A stretch of 64,000 bases of DNA from Arthrobacter gengyunqii (GCF_023022985.1 NZ_CP095461.1:248001-312000); one strand, 5' to 3'; counted from the stretch's first letter, positions 26,349 to 37,597 are shown. Notes: a model not told the origin generated them from the letters alone. Translations and numbers: made by a program.

Positions 26349-27425
26349 CTACGTCGTCTGGCCGGAGCGGCGGCGGCCCAGATAGCTGGAGAGCCCGACG
26401 GCGACGAGCAGCGCCACGCCGTTGAAGACCTGGTCCACCCAGTTTGCGGCGCCGCTCAGCGTCAGGCCACTGACGCTGACCGCCACAAACAAGACTCCAA
26501 AAACGGTGCCAATGACATTGAAGCGCCCGGGCAGGATTGCCGTCGCGCCCAGGAAGACCGCAGCCAGCGCCGGGAACAGCAGGTAGGTTCCGTTGTCGGC
26601 GTTTGCCCCGCCGGTGCGTGCTGCCAGGATCACTCCCGCGAGTCCGGCCAGTGTGCCGGAGAGGAGGAACGCGGTGTGCGTATAGCGGCGGAGCGGAAGG
26701 CCCACCAGAACCGCCGCCCGGTTGTTGGAGCCAATGGCGTAGAGGGAGCGGCCGAACGGGGTGTGGGTGAGCAGGTACCAGGCCAGAAAGACCAGGACCG
26801 CCACCACGAACACCACGCGCGGAAGCCCCAGCCAGGTGCTGCTGCCGAATGCCGTGAAGGAGGGGGCGACGCCGATAATGGCCAGGCCTCCGGTGTACCA
26901 CTGGATGAGCCCGCCCAGCAGGGTGGCCATGCCCAGGGTGGACACGAAGGCGTTCATCTCAAAGCGTGCCACCAGCAGCCCGTTGACGAGGCCCACCGCG
27001 GCGGCTGCGGCCACGCCGAGCAGGCAGGACAGCCACAGCGGCAGCGAAAAATGAGCCATGGACGCGGCGGTCACCACGCTGCTCAGGACCGCGATACCGC
27101 CCACTGAGAAGTCGAAGTGGCCGGCGACGAGAGGAAAAATCAACGCGATGGCGACAAGCGTGACAACGGACTGGTTTGCCAGCACCACTGAAACGTTCGC
27201 TCCGCTTAGGAAGACCGACGAGCTGGCCGGGAACACTCCGAAAAAGACAATAATGAGGACCAGCAGCAGCGGCAGCGCAAACCGCTCCAGCCGGGTGCCC
27301 AGAGGTGTGCGGTGCCGTTGGGGAGCAGCCTCCGCCGGGCTGGAGGCAGCCGGATCCGCTGTGGCGGAAACCGGAACCTGCCGGGTGTCGGAGGAATCGG
27401 CCGGGGGCGTGTGGGTGGCGTCCAT
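26349..27425 (-). CDS. Ribose-type (RbsC-like) ABC transporter permease
   Basis: A 358-residue permease. A polar N-terminal tail of about 48 residues precedes eight to ten membrane spans. Motifs of the sugar-type (BPD_transp_2) permeases are clear: AGHFDFSVGGIAVLSS, VNGLLVARFEMNAFVSTLGM and YAIGSNNRAAVLVGLPLRR. It forms one importer with the ATPase gene it overlaps by one base and with the binding protein. The substrate is not given by sequence. Its position opposite an aromatic-degradation operon suggests an aromatic glycoside or ring-derived substrate. Confidence 0.9.
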   Translation of the reverse strand: MDATHTPPADSSDTRQVPVSATADPAASSPAEAAPQRHRTPLGTRLERFALPLLLVLIIVFFGVFPASSSVFLSGANVSVVLANQSVVTLVAIALIFPLVAGHFDFSVGGIAVLSSVVTAASMAHFSLPLWLSCLLGVAAAAAVGLVNGLLVARFEMNAFVSTLGMATLLGGLIQWYTGGLAIIGVAPSFTAFGSSTWLGLPRVVFVVAVLVFLAWYLLTHTPFGRSLYAIGSNNRAAVLVGLPLRRYTHTAFLLSGTLAGLAGVILAARTGGANADNGTYLLFPALAAVFLGATAILPGRFNVIGTVFGVLFVAVSVSGLTLSGAANWVDQVFNGVALLVAVGLSSYLGRRRSGQTT

Positions 27426-29110
27426 TAGTCTTGGAATCCTTCGTGAGAGGCAGGGTGGGCGGAACCCGCGGACATGACGGCAGCGGCCAGCGCGCCGCGC
27501 CCGGATTCTGCGGGATTGAATTCAGCGACAATCCGGCCGTCTACCAGGACCAGGATCCGGTCGCACAGTTCGGCAAGTTCATCGAGGTCGCTGGAGGCCA
27601 CCAGCACGCCGCAGCCCTCCGCCGCACTGCTCCGCAGGGACTGGTAGATGTCCCGCCTGGACATCACATCGACGCCTTGCGTGGGTTCGTCGAGCAGGAG
27701 AAGCCGGGGCTTCCGGCGCAGCCAGCGGGCAAGGATCACCTTCTGCTGGTTGCCGCCGGAGAGCCTGCCGATCGGGATTTCGATTCCATCCGTACGAACG
27801 GAATGTTCCTCAACGAGTTGGTGTGTTTCAGCACGTTCCAGGCGCAGGTTCATCACCAATTTGCGCCAGTAGCGCCCAATGACGGCGGCAGAGGTGTTTT
27901 CCCGCACTGCGAGATCCAGAAAGGCAGCGTCCCGGTGCCGGTCTTCCGGCACAAAGGCGATTCCGGAACGGACGGCATCAGCCGGAGAGGACGGCGTGTG
28001 CGGTGTTCCGTTCAAGAGCATCTCGCCGGCGGCGAGGGGCGTGTCGCCAAAAATGGCCCGCAGCACCGTGGAGCGTCCTGATCCTGCCAGTCCGGCCAGG
28101 CCCACGATCTCTCCGGGAGCCACGGACAGACTCACCTCTGCCAGCGGCGGCCGGGAGAGATTCCGGCCTTCCAGCACCGGGACGCGTGTGTCGGTGTTCG
28201 TGGCGGTGCCCCCGTCATCGATCAGGGCCGCCTTCGGGCTGACCCGGGGACCGCCGTCGCCGACGGCGTTCGTCCCGGGCCGGGCCGGACCGGACATCAT
28301 CGCCACAATGTCGGGGGTGGTCAGCTTGGCTGCCGGTCCGCCGCCGGCAACGATGCCGTCGCGCAACACCGTGACGTAGTCGGCAACTTCGGCGACCTCG
28401 CGGAAACGGTGGGTCACCAGCACGATTGTCTGACCCAGGTCAGCCCGGGTGCGCAGGGCCGTCATCAGCTCACGGGTTTCCTGCTCCGGCAAGGACGCCG
28501 TCGGCTCGTCCAGCAGCAGCGTAAACTCGCTTTCCTGCTGGTCGGCAAGGGCGCGTGCTACGGCCACCATGGTTTTCTGGCTGGGACGCAGCGAGCCCAG
28601 CGGGTCGGTGGCACGGGCCGTTATGCCGTAGGACGCCAGCAGTTCATCCGCGCGGTCCCGCAGTTCCTTCCAGCGGATGCCCTGCAGCGGATTGGTGGGG
28701 AAGCCGGAGTCCAGGGCGAAGTTCTCTGCAACGGTCAGGGCGTCGAACAAACCGAGGTCCTGATGAACAAATCTCAGCCCCGCGGCGCGCGCCCGGCGCG
28801 GCGTCATCTGCCGGGCCGGAACGCTTTCTCCGCGCACGGTGATGGTGCCGGCGTCGGCCTGGTACACCCCGGCGAGGCACTTGATCAGTGTGGATTTGCC
28901 GGAACCGTTTCCGCCGAGCAGCGCGTGGATGGTGCCGCCGTCGACCGTCAGGTCCACGCCCGAGAGGGCAGCGGCGCCGGCAAACGATTTCATCAGTCCG
29001 TGTGCACCCAGGGTGATGGACCGCGTGTGGTTATCCGCACCTTCCGTGCCCGCGGGAGCCGCGGGCACGGAACGATGCAGTTCGTCATGAGCAGCCACTA
29101 CTTGCCCCAT
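27425..29110 (-). CDS. Sugar-type (RbsA/MglA-like) ABC transporter ATP-binding protein
   Basis: A 561-residue tandem ATPase. Domain 1 has a canonical Walker A GGNGSGKST near residue 62 and Walker B LLLDEPTASLPEQE. Domain 2 has a degenerate Walker A GLAGSGRST (no Lys), signature LSGGNQQKVILARWL and Walker B LLLLDEPTQGVDVMSR. The asymmetry is normal in RbsA proteins. It overlaps the binding protein gene by 13 bases and the permease gene by one. The first 35 residues form a non-conserved N-terminal extension. Confidence 0.92.
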   Translation of the reverse strand: MGQVVAAHDELHRSVPAAPAGTEGADNHTRSITLGAHGLMKSFAGAAALSGVDLTVDGGTIHALLGGNGSGKSTLIKCLAGVYQADAGTITVRGESVPARQMTPRRARAAGLRFVHQDLGLFDALTVAENFALDSGFPTNPLQGIRWKELRDRADELLASYGITARATDPLGSLRPSQKTMVAVARALADQQESEFTLLLDEPTASLPEQETRELMTALRTRADLGQTIVLVTHRFREVAEVADYVTVLRDGIVAGGGPAAKLTTPDIVAMMSGPARPGTNAVGDGGPRVSPKAALIDDGGTATNTDTRVPVLEGRNLSRPPLAEVSLSVAPGEIVGLAGLAGSGRSTVLRAIFGDTPLAAGEMLLNGTPHTPSSPADAVRSGIAFVPEDRHRDAAFLDLAVRENTSAAVIGRYWRKLVMNLRLERAETHQLVEEHSVRTDGIEIPIGRLSGGNQQKVILARWLRRKPRLLLLDEPTQGVDVMSRRDIYQSLRSSAAEGCGVLVASSDLDELAELCDRILVLVDGRIVAEFNPAESGRGALAAAVMSAGSAHPASHEGFQD

Positions 29111-30285
29111 GCCTCCAGGTACGACTGCCTGAAGTCAATCTCCGGATCGTAGGCGAATGATTCGCCGTCGGCGGGCATGTTGGTCGTGGCATCCACCACC
29201 TGAAGCCCGACGCCGGACGGCACGATCGGCTGATCGGCCAGCAGTCGGAGGGCGGCGTCCATGCCGGCCCATCCGTCCCATTCGAGGCTGAATGCCACAG
29301 AAGCGTCCTGTCCCTGGCCGGAGGCAATCAGGTCCAGATTGCTGCGCTGCCCGAAGGTGCCGATGACGGCGAGGTCGTCCGAGCGCTGTGAGGACACGAT
29401 TGCCTGCGACAGACCCGCCATGAACCAACCGTCGAGAGGGACGGCGATGGCGTTGGCGTCAGGGGCTTGAAGCAGGGCGGTGGAGAGCTTCTGGCCCATG
29501 GCCCCGCTAGCCGCGTCCTGGTTGCTGAGCTGGAGCGTGCCAACAACTTCACAGGAATCGCAGTCCGCAAGCCCTGCATTCAGGCCGTCACTGATCCAGG
29601 GGCCAAAGCGGGCATCCGCAAAGGTCACCTCCAGCAGTTTCACGTTGCCGTCGGTCTGGCCCATCAGCCAGGCCGCCTGCAGCTCGCCGATCTTGTTCCA
29701 CCACTGCTCGTTGTCCAGGCCTTCGAGTTTCTGTGTGATGCCGGTGTACAGCGGCTCGCCCCCGTCGATGTCACAGTCGTTGGCGCCAACCCCCACCGTG
29801 GTGATCCCCGCTGCGCGGGCTTCCTCCAGCGGGCCTTGGAAGCTGGAGCAATCCTGGCCCATGACGAGGATGACGTCCGCATCAGCGGCTACGCCCTGCC
29901 GGATGCAGTTGGCCCAGCCATTGGGATTGAGCTGGCCGTCGCACACACTGTTTTGCCAGCCGATGGCTTCGGCTGCATCCGCCGCCGCCTGGGACGGTGT
30001 CGAGCACGTCACCTGGGACTGGCCGCAGGAGACGATCCAGACCATCAGATCCTCCGGAACCGGAACCGCGTCCACGGGCGGAACGCCGACCGTGCCTTCA
30101 TAAGCGGCCGCCAGAGCGTCTGTGCCGGCGGGGGTTGCGGATGCCGAAGCGGAGGAGCCGGCGGAGGAATCGGCGGCTGGCTCATTTTCGGCGGTTGCTG
30201 AACTGCAGGATGCCAGTGCGAGGCTGGCAAGTAGTAAGGCGCTGAGGGCGCCCCGGGCCTTGAATCTCGGCGTCATGCTTCTCAT
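29098..30285 (-). CDS. ABC transporter substrate-binding lipoprotein (type 1 PBP fold)
   Basis: About 395 residues from ATG 30285, chosen because GGAGA lies 5 bases upstream; TTG at 30306 is open in frame. A signal peptide with lipobox (LLASLALASCSS) is followed by a Ser/Ala/Thr spacer, then a LacI/RbsB-like binding domain. VILVMGQDCSSFQGPLEEA and GVGANDCDIDGG form the first ligand-side loops. The many Trp and Cys residues in the mature part are not typical of ribose or galactose binders and suggest a different ligand. It is the first gene of the ABC operon behind two palindromes. Confidence 0.85.
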   Translation of the reverse strand: MRSMTPRFKARGALSALLLASLALASCSSATAENEPAADSSAGSSASASATPAGTDALAAAYEGTVGVPPVDAVPVPEDLMVWIVSCGQSQVTCSTPSQAAADAAEAIGWQNSVCDGQLNPNGWANCIRQGVAADADVILVMGQDCSSFQGPLEEARAAGITTVGVGANDCDIDGGEPLYTGITQKLEGLDNEQWWNKIGELQAAWLMGQTDGNVKLLEVTFADARFGPWISDGLNAGLADCDSCEVVGTLQLSNQDAASGAMGQKLSTALLQAPDANAIAVPLDGWFMAGLSQAIVSSQRSDDLAVIGTFGQRSNLDLIASGQGQDASVAFSLEWDGWAGMDAALRLLADQPIVPSGVGLQVVDATTNMPADGESFAYDPEIDFRQSYLEAWGK

Positions 30286-30312
30286 CGGGTCTCCATCGAC
30301 AGTCAAAGGGGA

Positions 30313-30332
30313 AACGTGACGTCGGTCACGTT
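30313..30332. promoter_or_regulatory. Perfect 8-bp palindrome upstream of the ABC operon
   Basis: AACGTGAC and GTCACGTT are exact complements around GTCG, 28 bases upstream of the binding-protein start. Size and position fit a dimeric repressor site. I cannot assign the binding protein, since the nearby LysR regulator prefers T-N11-A motifs. Confidence 0.55.
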
Positions 30333-30377
30333 AACTCAGTGTGCGGTGGAGGAACTATTTGAGGAACCGAAGAAATG

Positions 30378-30392
30378 GGATACCTAGTATCC
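30378..30392. promoter_or_regulatory. Second palindrome upstream of the ABC operon
   Basis: GGATAC-CTA-GTATCC is a perfect 6+3+6 dyad about 46 bases beyond the first palindrome and 93 bases from the start codon. The ATAC/GTAT core resembles GntR-type operators. Together the two sites suggest dual control of the importer. Confidence 0.5.
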
Positions 30393-30495
30393 GCTGTACA
30401 GATAGCCGGGAGCGTTTATGAGCCCAACGCGACGGTATTTGCCAGCCCCGGAATTACTCGACGCCGGCTCGCTGTGGCCCAGCCCGATCAGGACT

Positions 30496-31962
30496 TCAGC
30501 GGCCGGGTTCTCCGGCCGCCGCGGGGGTGGCTGCACTGGTGTCGGCCGCGGAATCCGCCCGGGGATCGAGGGTTTCATCGGCCAGATCGGCGCGCACCCT
30601 TCCATCGCCGCGCACCCACAGGCGGTAGGCAACGAACAGCAGGCCAATCCAGACGGCACCCACAATGAGCGCCACCCGTGTGCCCGGCATGACGCCGAGC
30701 AGCACCACGATGAAGACCATGAAGGCCAGCGCCGCGTAGGACGCCACCGGCCAGAACGGCACCCCGAATTCCGAGGCGGGCAGGTTGCGGCGGGCGATGT
30801 CGCGCTTCATCGAGATGTGCGACAGCAGGATCATCAGCCACACCCACACGGTGGCGAACGTGGCAATTGAGGCGATGATGGTGAACAGGGATTCGGGCAG
30901 CAGTGCATTGAGCACGACGCCGGCCAGCAGGACTCCCGCCATGGTGGCCACGGTCATCCAGGGCACGCCGTTTCGGGAGACTTTCGCGAACGACGCCGGT
31001 GCCTGGCCCTGCCGGGCCAGCCCGTACATCATCCGGCCGGCACCAAAGATGTCGGCGTTGATGGCGGAGAGGGCGGCGGTGATGACCACGGCGTTGAGGA
31101 TGTGCGCTGCGGCGGTAATGCCGAGGGAATCGAAGATCTGCACAAAGGGGCTGGTGGAGCCGTCGATATCCTGCCACGGGAAGATCATCATCAGGACGGC
31201 CAGGGTGCAGACGTAGAACAGAAGGATTCGGAACGGCACGGTATTCACCGCAGCGGGGATGGCTTTCTTCGGGTTCTCCGCCTCGCCGGCGGTGATGCCG
31301 ATGGTCTCAATGCCGCCGAAGGCAAACATCACGATGGAGAAGGATGCCAGCAGACCCCACACGCCGTTGGCGAATAAGCCGCCGGAACCCAGGAGGGTGT
31401 CCATGCCCGGGTTGGCGCCGTCGTCGAGCCCGAAACCGAACACGATGATCGCAATGCCGCCCACAATCATGGCGATGATGGCACTGACCTTCAGGATGGA
31501 GAGCCAGAATTCGGTTTCGCCAAACACCTTGACCCGCATCAGGTTCAGCGCCGCGATGAGCAACACCACCGCCAGGATCCAGATCCAGCGCGGCACGTCC
31601 GGGAACCAGAAGCCCATGTAAATGCCGAAGGCGGTGACATCGGCAATGGCCACCACCGCCATTTCGAAGGCGAAGGTCCATCCGGTGATGAAGCCGGCAA
31701 ACGGACCCAGATAGCGGCTGGCATAGTCGCCGAACGAGCCGGAGACCGGATGCCGCACCGCCATCTCGCCCAGCGCCCGCATGACCAGGAACACAGCGGC
31801 GCCGCCGATCATGTAGGCCAGCAGGACCGCCGGCCCAGCGGACTGGATGGCGGACGCGGACCCATAGAAGAGACCGGTGCCGATGGCCGAGCCGAGCGCC
31901 ATGAAGCGGATGTGCCTGACATTCAGGCCCCGGGCCAGCGCCTGGGTAAAGGAGGACTTCAA
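30496..31962 (-). CDS. Amino acid permease (APC family)
   Basis: A 488-residue transporter with 12 predicted spans. The N-terminus has [23 protein letters not shown] split across the first helix, with the unwound GTGLFYGS loop that binds the amino acid backbone. [12 protein letters not shown] is the conserved cytoplasmic loop of the amino acid transporter subgroup (proline/GABA/aromatic permeases). Initiation is at TTG 31962, 8 bases after AAGGTG. The C-terminal tail is acidic and Ala-rich. Its specificity is uncertain. Confidence 0.9.
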   Translation of the reverse strand: MKSSFTQALARGLNVRHIRFMALGSAIGTGLFYGSASAIQSAGPAVLLAYMIGGAAVFLVMRALGEMAVRHPVSGSFGDYASRYLGPFAGFITGWTFAFEMAVVAIADVTAFGIYMGFWFPDVPRWIWILAVVLLIAALNLMRVKVFGETEFWLSILKVSAIIAMIVGGIAIIVFGFGLDDGANPGMDTLLGSGGLFANGVWGLLASFSIVMFAFGGIETIGITAGEAENPKKAIPAAVNTVPFRILLFYVCTLAVLMMIFPWQDIDGSTSPFVQIFDSLGITAAAHILNAVVITAALSAINADIFGAGRMMYGLARQGQAPASFAKVSRNGVPWMTVATMAGVLLAGVVLNALLPESLFTIIASIATFATVWVWLMILLSHISMKRDIARRNLPASEFGVPFWPVASYAALAFMVFIVVLLGVMPGTRVALIVGAVWIGLLFVAYRLWVRGDGRVRADLADETLDPRADSAADTSAATPAAAGEPGR

Positions 31963-31986
31963 AGAGAACGCACCTTGGATATTGGG

Positions 31987-32012
31987 GGATAGGCCGAATA
32001 GTCGGCCTATCC
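31987..32012. promoter_or_regulatory. Perfect 11-bp inverted repeat before the amino acid permease
   Basis: GGATAGGCCGA and TCGGCCTATCC pair exactly around ATAG, 25 bases upstream of the permease start codon. There is no T-run on the coding strand, so an operator or a 5'-leader hairpin is more likely than a terminator for the preceding FrnE gene. Confidence 0.55.
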
Positions 32013-32071
32013 ATATTACGCCGGTGCGTGCGGACCGGGGTTTTCAGCCCTTGGACCTGCCGGCCAAGTCC

Positions 32072-32785
32072 CTAGCAGCCGTCCGGACCGCAGGCAGGAC
32101 CGTCGGCGGAGGCGGATGCCGGCGTGAGGTTCACCAGCGGATGGGATTCCTTCCACGCCTGTTCCAGGGCGGAGGAGAAGAGCTCGACGGGCTGGGCGCC
32201 CGAAATCCCGTACTTCTCATCGAGCACGAAGAACGGTACGCCGCTGACCCCCAAAGACCGGGCCTGCGAAATGTCGGCGTTTACGGCGTCGGCATACTCA
32301 TCGGTGGCCAGCATGGACCGGATCCTGTCCGGGTCAACGCCCGCAGCGGCACCGATCCCGGTCAGCACCTCCGTGGACCCGATGTCCTGCCCCTTCTCGA
32401 AGTGGGCCGAAAGCAGCGCCTCCTTGACGGCGTCGGCCGCTTTGATGCCGCCCTCGGCACGGGCCAGATGGATCAGGCGGTGGGCCGAGAAGCTGTTGGC
32501 CACCACCAGCGAGTCGAAATCGTAGGCCAGGCCCTCGCCGGCGGCCTGGGCCGTTACCTGCTCCAGCATTCCGGCCAGCTGCACCGGATCGATGCCCTTG
32601 CGTTCGCTGAGGTACTGGACTTCGGTGCCGTCGTAGTGTTCGGGGAGGGACGGATCGAGCTGGTAGCTGCGCCAGTGCACCTGAACCTCGTCCCGGTGCG
32701 GGAAGGAGGCCAGCGCGGCTTCGAAGCGGCGTTTGCCGATGTAGCACCACGGGCAGGCAATGTCGGACCAAATATCAATCTTCAT
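32072..32785 (-). CDS. DsbA-family FrnE-like oxidoreductase
   Basis: A 237-residue thioredoxin-fold protein starting MKIDIWSDIACPWCYIGKRR, with the CPWC redox centre at about residues 11-14. GVSGVPFFVLDEKYGISGAQP includes the cis-Pro loop, followed by a SALEQAW helix; the HLARAEG helix lies in the inserted domain. No signal peptide is visible, so it is cytoplasmic, as in FrnE proteins. The C-terminus has two further Cys (ACGPDGC). The ribosome site is weak, and the initiation codon lies in an inverted repeat shared with the preceding terminator region. Confidence 0.88.
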   Translation of the reverse strand: MKIDIWSDIACPWCYIGKRRFEAALASFPHRDEVQVHWRSYQLDPSLPEHYDGTEVQYLSERKGIDPVQLAGMLEQVTAQAAGEGLAYDFDSLVVANSFSAHRLIHLARAEGGIKAADAVKEALLSAHFEKGQDIGSTEVLTGIGAAAGVDPDRIRSMLATDEYADAVNADISQARSLGVSGVPFFVLDEKYGISGAQPVELFSSALEQAWKESHPLVNLTPASASADGPACGPDGC

Positions 32786-32889
32786 ATCCGCTGCAACGCA
32801 GAAAGGGCCGGGAGCCATTCCCGCAGTGAAGAAAACACTGCGCAAACGGCTCCCGGCCCCGGCTTTTGCGGATATGAAAGCGTATCCGC
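32783..32889 (-). terminator. Nested hairpins after malate synthase, overlapping the FrnE start
   Basis: The core stem GGGCCGGGAGCC (32805-32816) pairs with GGCTCCCGGCCC (32848-32859); an inner CGCAGTG/CACTGCG pair extends it. On the minus strand the stem is followed by TTTCTG, fitting a terminator for aceB. Outside it, CATATCCGC (32783-32791) and GCGGATATG (32868-32876) pair, and GCGGATA/TATCCGC at 32868-32889 makes a second small hairpin. The outer arm includes the FrnE start codon. Confidence 0.7.
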
Positions 32890-32901
32890 ATCCCCCGCGG
32901 G

Positions 32902-34533
<1,632 letters not shown>

Positions 34534-34632
34534 GGCGTTCTCCTTGGGGTGATTCAAAGCTGTGGCGGTGTTGCGGCGGGAGCGCGGCTTTTGCCGTCGC
34601 CCCCGCCGCATCTGGCTTCGCAGAGCCGGGGT

Positions 34633-35931
34633 TTAGTGGAACTGGGCGGACTCCGTGGAGCCGGCCAGCGCCAGGGTGCTGCCGGTCGGGTTCAGCGCCG
34701 TGGCGATGGCGTCGAAGTAGCCGGTGCCAACCTCGCGCTGGTGCTTGGTGGCGGTGTAGCCGCGGGATTCGGAAGCGAATTCCTTCTCCTGCAGTTCCAC
34801 GTAGGCGCTCATGCCGTTGCGGGCGTAACCGTGGGCGAGGTCGAACATGGAGTAGTTCAGGGCGTGGAAGCCGGCCAGGGTAATGAACTGGAACTTGAAG
34901 CCCATGGCGCCGAGTTCGCGCTGGAACTTGGCGATGGTGTCATCGTCCAGGTGCTTCTTCCAGTTGAAGGACGGCGAGCAGTTGTAGGCCAGCATCTGGT
35001 CGGGGAACTCGGAGCGGACGGCCTCGGAGAACTTGCGGGCAAGTTCCAGGTCCGGGGTTCCGGTCTCCATCCAGATGAGGTCCGAGTACGGGGCGTAGGC
35101 CTTGGCCCGGGCGATGCAGGGTTCGATGCCGTTGCGGACCTTGTAGAAACCTTCGGGTGTGCGCTCGCCGGTGATGAACTCCTGGTCGCGCTCGTCGACG
35201 TCGGACGTGATCAGGGTGGCAGCCTCGGCGTCGGTGCGGGCGATCACCACGGTGGGGGTGCCGGCGACGTCGGCCGCGAGGCGGGCAGCGTTGAGGGTGC
35301 GGATGTGCTGGCCGGTGGGGATCAGGACCTTGCCGCCGAGGTGGCCGCACTTCTTCTCCGAGGCGAGCTGGTCTTCCCAGTGCACGCCCGAGGCGCCGGA
35401 CTGGATCATGGACTTCATCAGCTCGTACGCGTTCAGCGGGCCGCCGAAGCCGGCCTCGGCGTCAGCCACGATCGGCACCATGTAGTCATCCACGCTCTGG
35501 ATGCCTTCGGCGAACTCGATCTGGTCGGCGCGCAGCAGGGCGTTGTTGATGCGGCGGACCACGGTGGGCACCGAGTTGGCCGGGTAGAGGGACTGGTCCG
35601 GGTAGGTCTGGCCGGCATTGTTGGCGTCGGCGGCAACCTGCCAGCCGGAGAGGTAGATGGCCTTCAGGCCGGCCTTGACCTGCTGGACGGCCTGGTTGCC
35701 GGTGAGGGCGCCCAGTGCGTTGGTGTAGCCTTCGTCGCCGGCGTTGCGGAGCTGGTCCCAGAGTTTTTCAGAACCGCGGCGTGCCAGCGTGTGCTCCTCC
35801 TGGACCCGTCCGCGCAGCTTCACGACGTCGTCGGCCGTGTAGTCGCGCTCGATGCCGGCCCAGCGGGGGTCGGTGGCCCATTCGGAGGCGAGCTGCTCGG
35901 CGGTGGGGGCCGTGTTCTGTTCCTGTGTCAT
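34633..35931 (-). CDS. aceA: Isocitrate lyase
   Basis: A 432-residue glyoxylate-shunt enzyme splitting isocitrate into succinate and glyoxylate. It starts [14 protein letters not shown] at ATG 35931, 9 bases after AAGGAGA; the frame extends upstream into ramB's control region but is not coding there. The catalytic loop is KKCGHLGGK, Asp ligands lie in [11 protein letters not shown], and [10 protein letters not shown] is the canonical C-terminal motif. The loop has Leu where most have Met (KKCGHMGGK). Divergent from ramB. Confidence 0.97.
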   Translation of the reverse strand: MTQEQNTAPTAEQLASEWATDPRWAGIERDYTADDVVKLRGRVQEEHTLARRGSEKLWDQLRNAGDEGYTNALGALTGNQAVQQVKAGLKAIYLSGWQVAADANNAGQTYPDQSLYPANSVPTVVRRINNALLRADQIEFAEGIQSVDDYMVPIVADAEAGFGGPLNAYELMKSMIQSGASGVHWEDQLASEKKCGHLGGKVLIPTGQHIRTLNAARLAADVAGTPTVVIARTDAEAATLITSDVDERDQEFITGERTPEGFYKVRNGIEPCIARAKAYAPYSDLIWMETGTPDLELARKFSEAVRSEFPDQMLAYNCSPSFNWKKHLDDDTIAKFQRELGAMGFKFQFITLAGFHALNYSMFDLAHGYARNGMSAYVELQEKEFASESRGYTATKHQREVGTGYFDAIATALNPTGSTLALAGSTESAQFH

Positions 35932-36034
35932 AACCAACGTCTCCTTGTAATCCTGCTGCATCTCCGGCCGCTTCAACCGGTGATTTCTTCTGTGGAACCA
36001 ACTCTCCGGCAATAACAACCCCCTTTCTAGGACT

Positions 36035-36060
36035 TTTCTCTGGCAAGAAACGCAGTTCTT
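36035..36060. promoter_or_regulatory. Candidate regulator site between aceA and ramB
   Basis: TTTCT-CTGGCA-AGAAA and the overlapping AAGAA-ACGCAG-TTCTT form three alternating half-sites at equal spacing in the 145-base divergent region. They lie just upstream of ramB, where autoregulation would act. They do not match the Corynebacterium RamB consensus as I remember it, so assignment to RamB is inferred from position. Confidence 0.45.
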
Positions 36061-36076
36061 CGCATATCGTGAATTT

Positions 36077-37576
36077 GTGACCGACACAACATGGAACCGG
36101 CCCGCTCCGGCATCCCGAAAGACCGTTCCCGGCTCCGAAGCGGAGCGCACGCTGGACGTCATCAGCCTGGGACGGCGGATCCGGCACCTGCGCAAAGCCA
36201 AGGCAATGACGCTCGATGATTTGGGTGCTGCCGTGGGAACCGTCGCCTCACAGCTGTCCCTGATCGAGAACGGCAAGCGCGAACCGAAGCTGGGCATGAT
36301 GCAGGCCCTTGCTGCAGCGCTGGACGTCAGCATTGACCAACTGCTGGGCTCGGAGCCGCCCAGCAGGCGTGCTGCCTTGGAGATTGAACTGGAACGGGCC
36401 CAGCGCGGACCCCTCTATTCGTCCCTCGGCCTGCCGAAGGTGCGGATCGGATCACGGCTGCCCATCGACGTCCTGGAGTCCTTGGTGGGGCTGCAGGCCG
36501 AGCTGGAGCGCCGGCTCAACGAGCAGGTGGCCACACCCGAGGAAGCACGCCGGGCCAACGGCGAGCTGCGGCGGATGATGCGCGAGCGCAACAACTACTT
36601 TCCCGAATACGAGGAGGCTGCCCAGCAGGTGCTGAACTCGGTGGGGCACACCTCCGGTCCGCTGTCCCAGCACGTCATCGCGGACATTGCAGCCCACCTG
36701 GGCTTTGCGCTGCACCACGTGTCGGACCTGCCGCACTCCACCCGTTCCGTCACCGACCTGAAGAACCGGCGGATTTATCTCACCCAGTCCCAGCGGTCGG
36801 ACCATGATCCGCGCTCCGTGCTGCTGCAGGCCCTGGGCCATTACGTGCTTGAGCACAAGACGCCGAGCAGCTACGGCGAGTTTCTGAGCCAGCGCGTCGC
36901 GACCAACTATTTTGCCGCCGCCTTGCTGCTTCCGCAGAACGCCACCGTTGATTTCCTGCAGCGCGCCAAGTCTGCCAAGGAGATTGCGGTGGAGGACATC
37001 CGGGACGCGTTCGCGGTGTCCTATGAAACTGCGGCACACCGCTTCACCAACCTGGCCACGGAGCACCTGGGCATTCCCACGCATTTCCAGAAGGTCCACG
37101 AGTCCGGCATCGTTTACAAGGCCTATGAGAACGACGGCGTGACCTTCCCCGCGGACCACACCGGCGCCATCGAGGGCCAGCCGATCTGCCGCTACTGGAC
37201 GTCGCGGGAAGTGTTCAACGTGCCGGACCAGTTCAGCGCGTTCAACCAGTACACCGACACTCCGGCCGGCACCTACTGGTGCACGGCACGGGTGGAGCGG
37301 GGATCGGCCGGCAAGTTCTCGCTCAGCATCGGAGTGCCGTACCAGCACGTGAAATGGTTCCGCGGCCGCGACACCTCGGAGCGCTCCAAATCCCGCTGCC
37401 CGGATCCGGACTGCTGCCGCACGCCGCCGGGTGAGCTGGCTTCCCAATGGTCCGGGTTTGCCTGGCCCAGCGCGCGGGCGCACTCACACCTGCTGGCTGC
37501 ACTGCCTCCGGGCGCTTTTCCCGGAGTTGATGAGACAGAGGTTTATTCGTTCCTGCAGGCACATGCCGAGGACTAA
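36077..37576 (+). CDS. ramB: RamB/ScfR-type regulator of acetate and short-chain fatty acid metabolism
   Basis: A 499-residue cytosolic DNA-binding protein. An Xre-type helix-turn-helix occupies residues about 31-86 ([20 protein letters not shown], then [20 protein letters not shown]). The middle IrrE-like region has [10 protein letters not shown] in place of a functional HExxH protease motif. The C-terminal ScfR_C domain contains [10 protein letters not shown] and the Cys cluster CPDPDCCR. Divergent transcription from aceA matches the role of RamB as a regulator of the glyoxylate genes. It starts at GTG 36077 with no ribosome site and TATCGT 7 bases upstream, so it may be leaderless. Confidence 0.93.
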   Translation: MTDTTWNRPAPASRKTVPGSEAERTLDVISLGRRIRHLRKAKAMTLDDLGAAVGTVASQLSLIENGKREPKLGMMQALAAALDVSIDQLLGSEPPSRRAALEIELERAQRGPLYSSLGLPKVRIGSRLPIDVLESLVGLQAELERRLNEQVATPEEARRANGELRRMMRERNNYFPEYEEAAQQVLNSVGHTSGPLSQHVIADIAAHLGFALHHVSDLPHSTRSVTDLKNRRIYLTQSQRSDHDPRSVLLQALGHYVLEHKTPSSYGEFLSQRVATNYFAAALLLPQNATVDFLQRAKSAKEIAVEDIRDAFAVSYETAAHRFTNLATEHLGIPTHFQKVHESGIVYKAYENDGVTFPADHTGAIEGQPICRYWTSREVFNVPDQFSAFNQYTDTPAGTYWCTARVERGSAGKFSLSIGVPYQHVKWFRGRDTSERSKSRCPDPDCCRTPPGELASQWSGFAWPSARAHSHLLAALPPGAFPGVDETEVYSFLQAHAED

Positions 37577-37597
37577 CCGCTGCTTCGGTGCCGGGAA

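Noticed and set aside
31987..32012. Terminator of the FrnE gene
   Set aside because: No T-run follows the stem on the transcribed strand, and the dyad is too close to the next start codon; an operator or leader hairpin is more likely.
34534..34611. N-terminal extension of malate synthase
   Set aside because: Non-conserved basic sequence; ATG 34533 follows a clear AAGGAGA.
35932..36333. N-terminal extension of the isocitrate lyase frame
   Set aside because: It would cross the start of the divergent ramB gene; ATG 35931 has a good ribosome site and gives the normal protein length.
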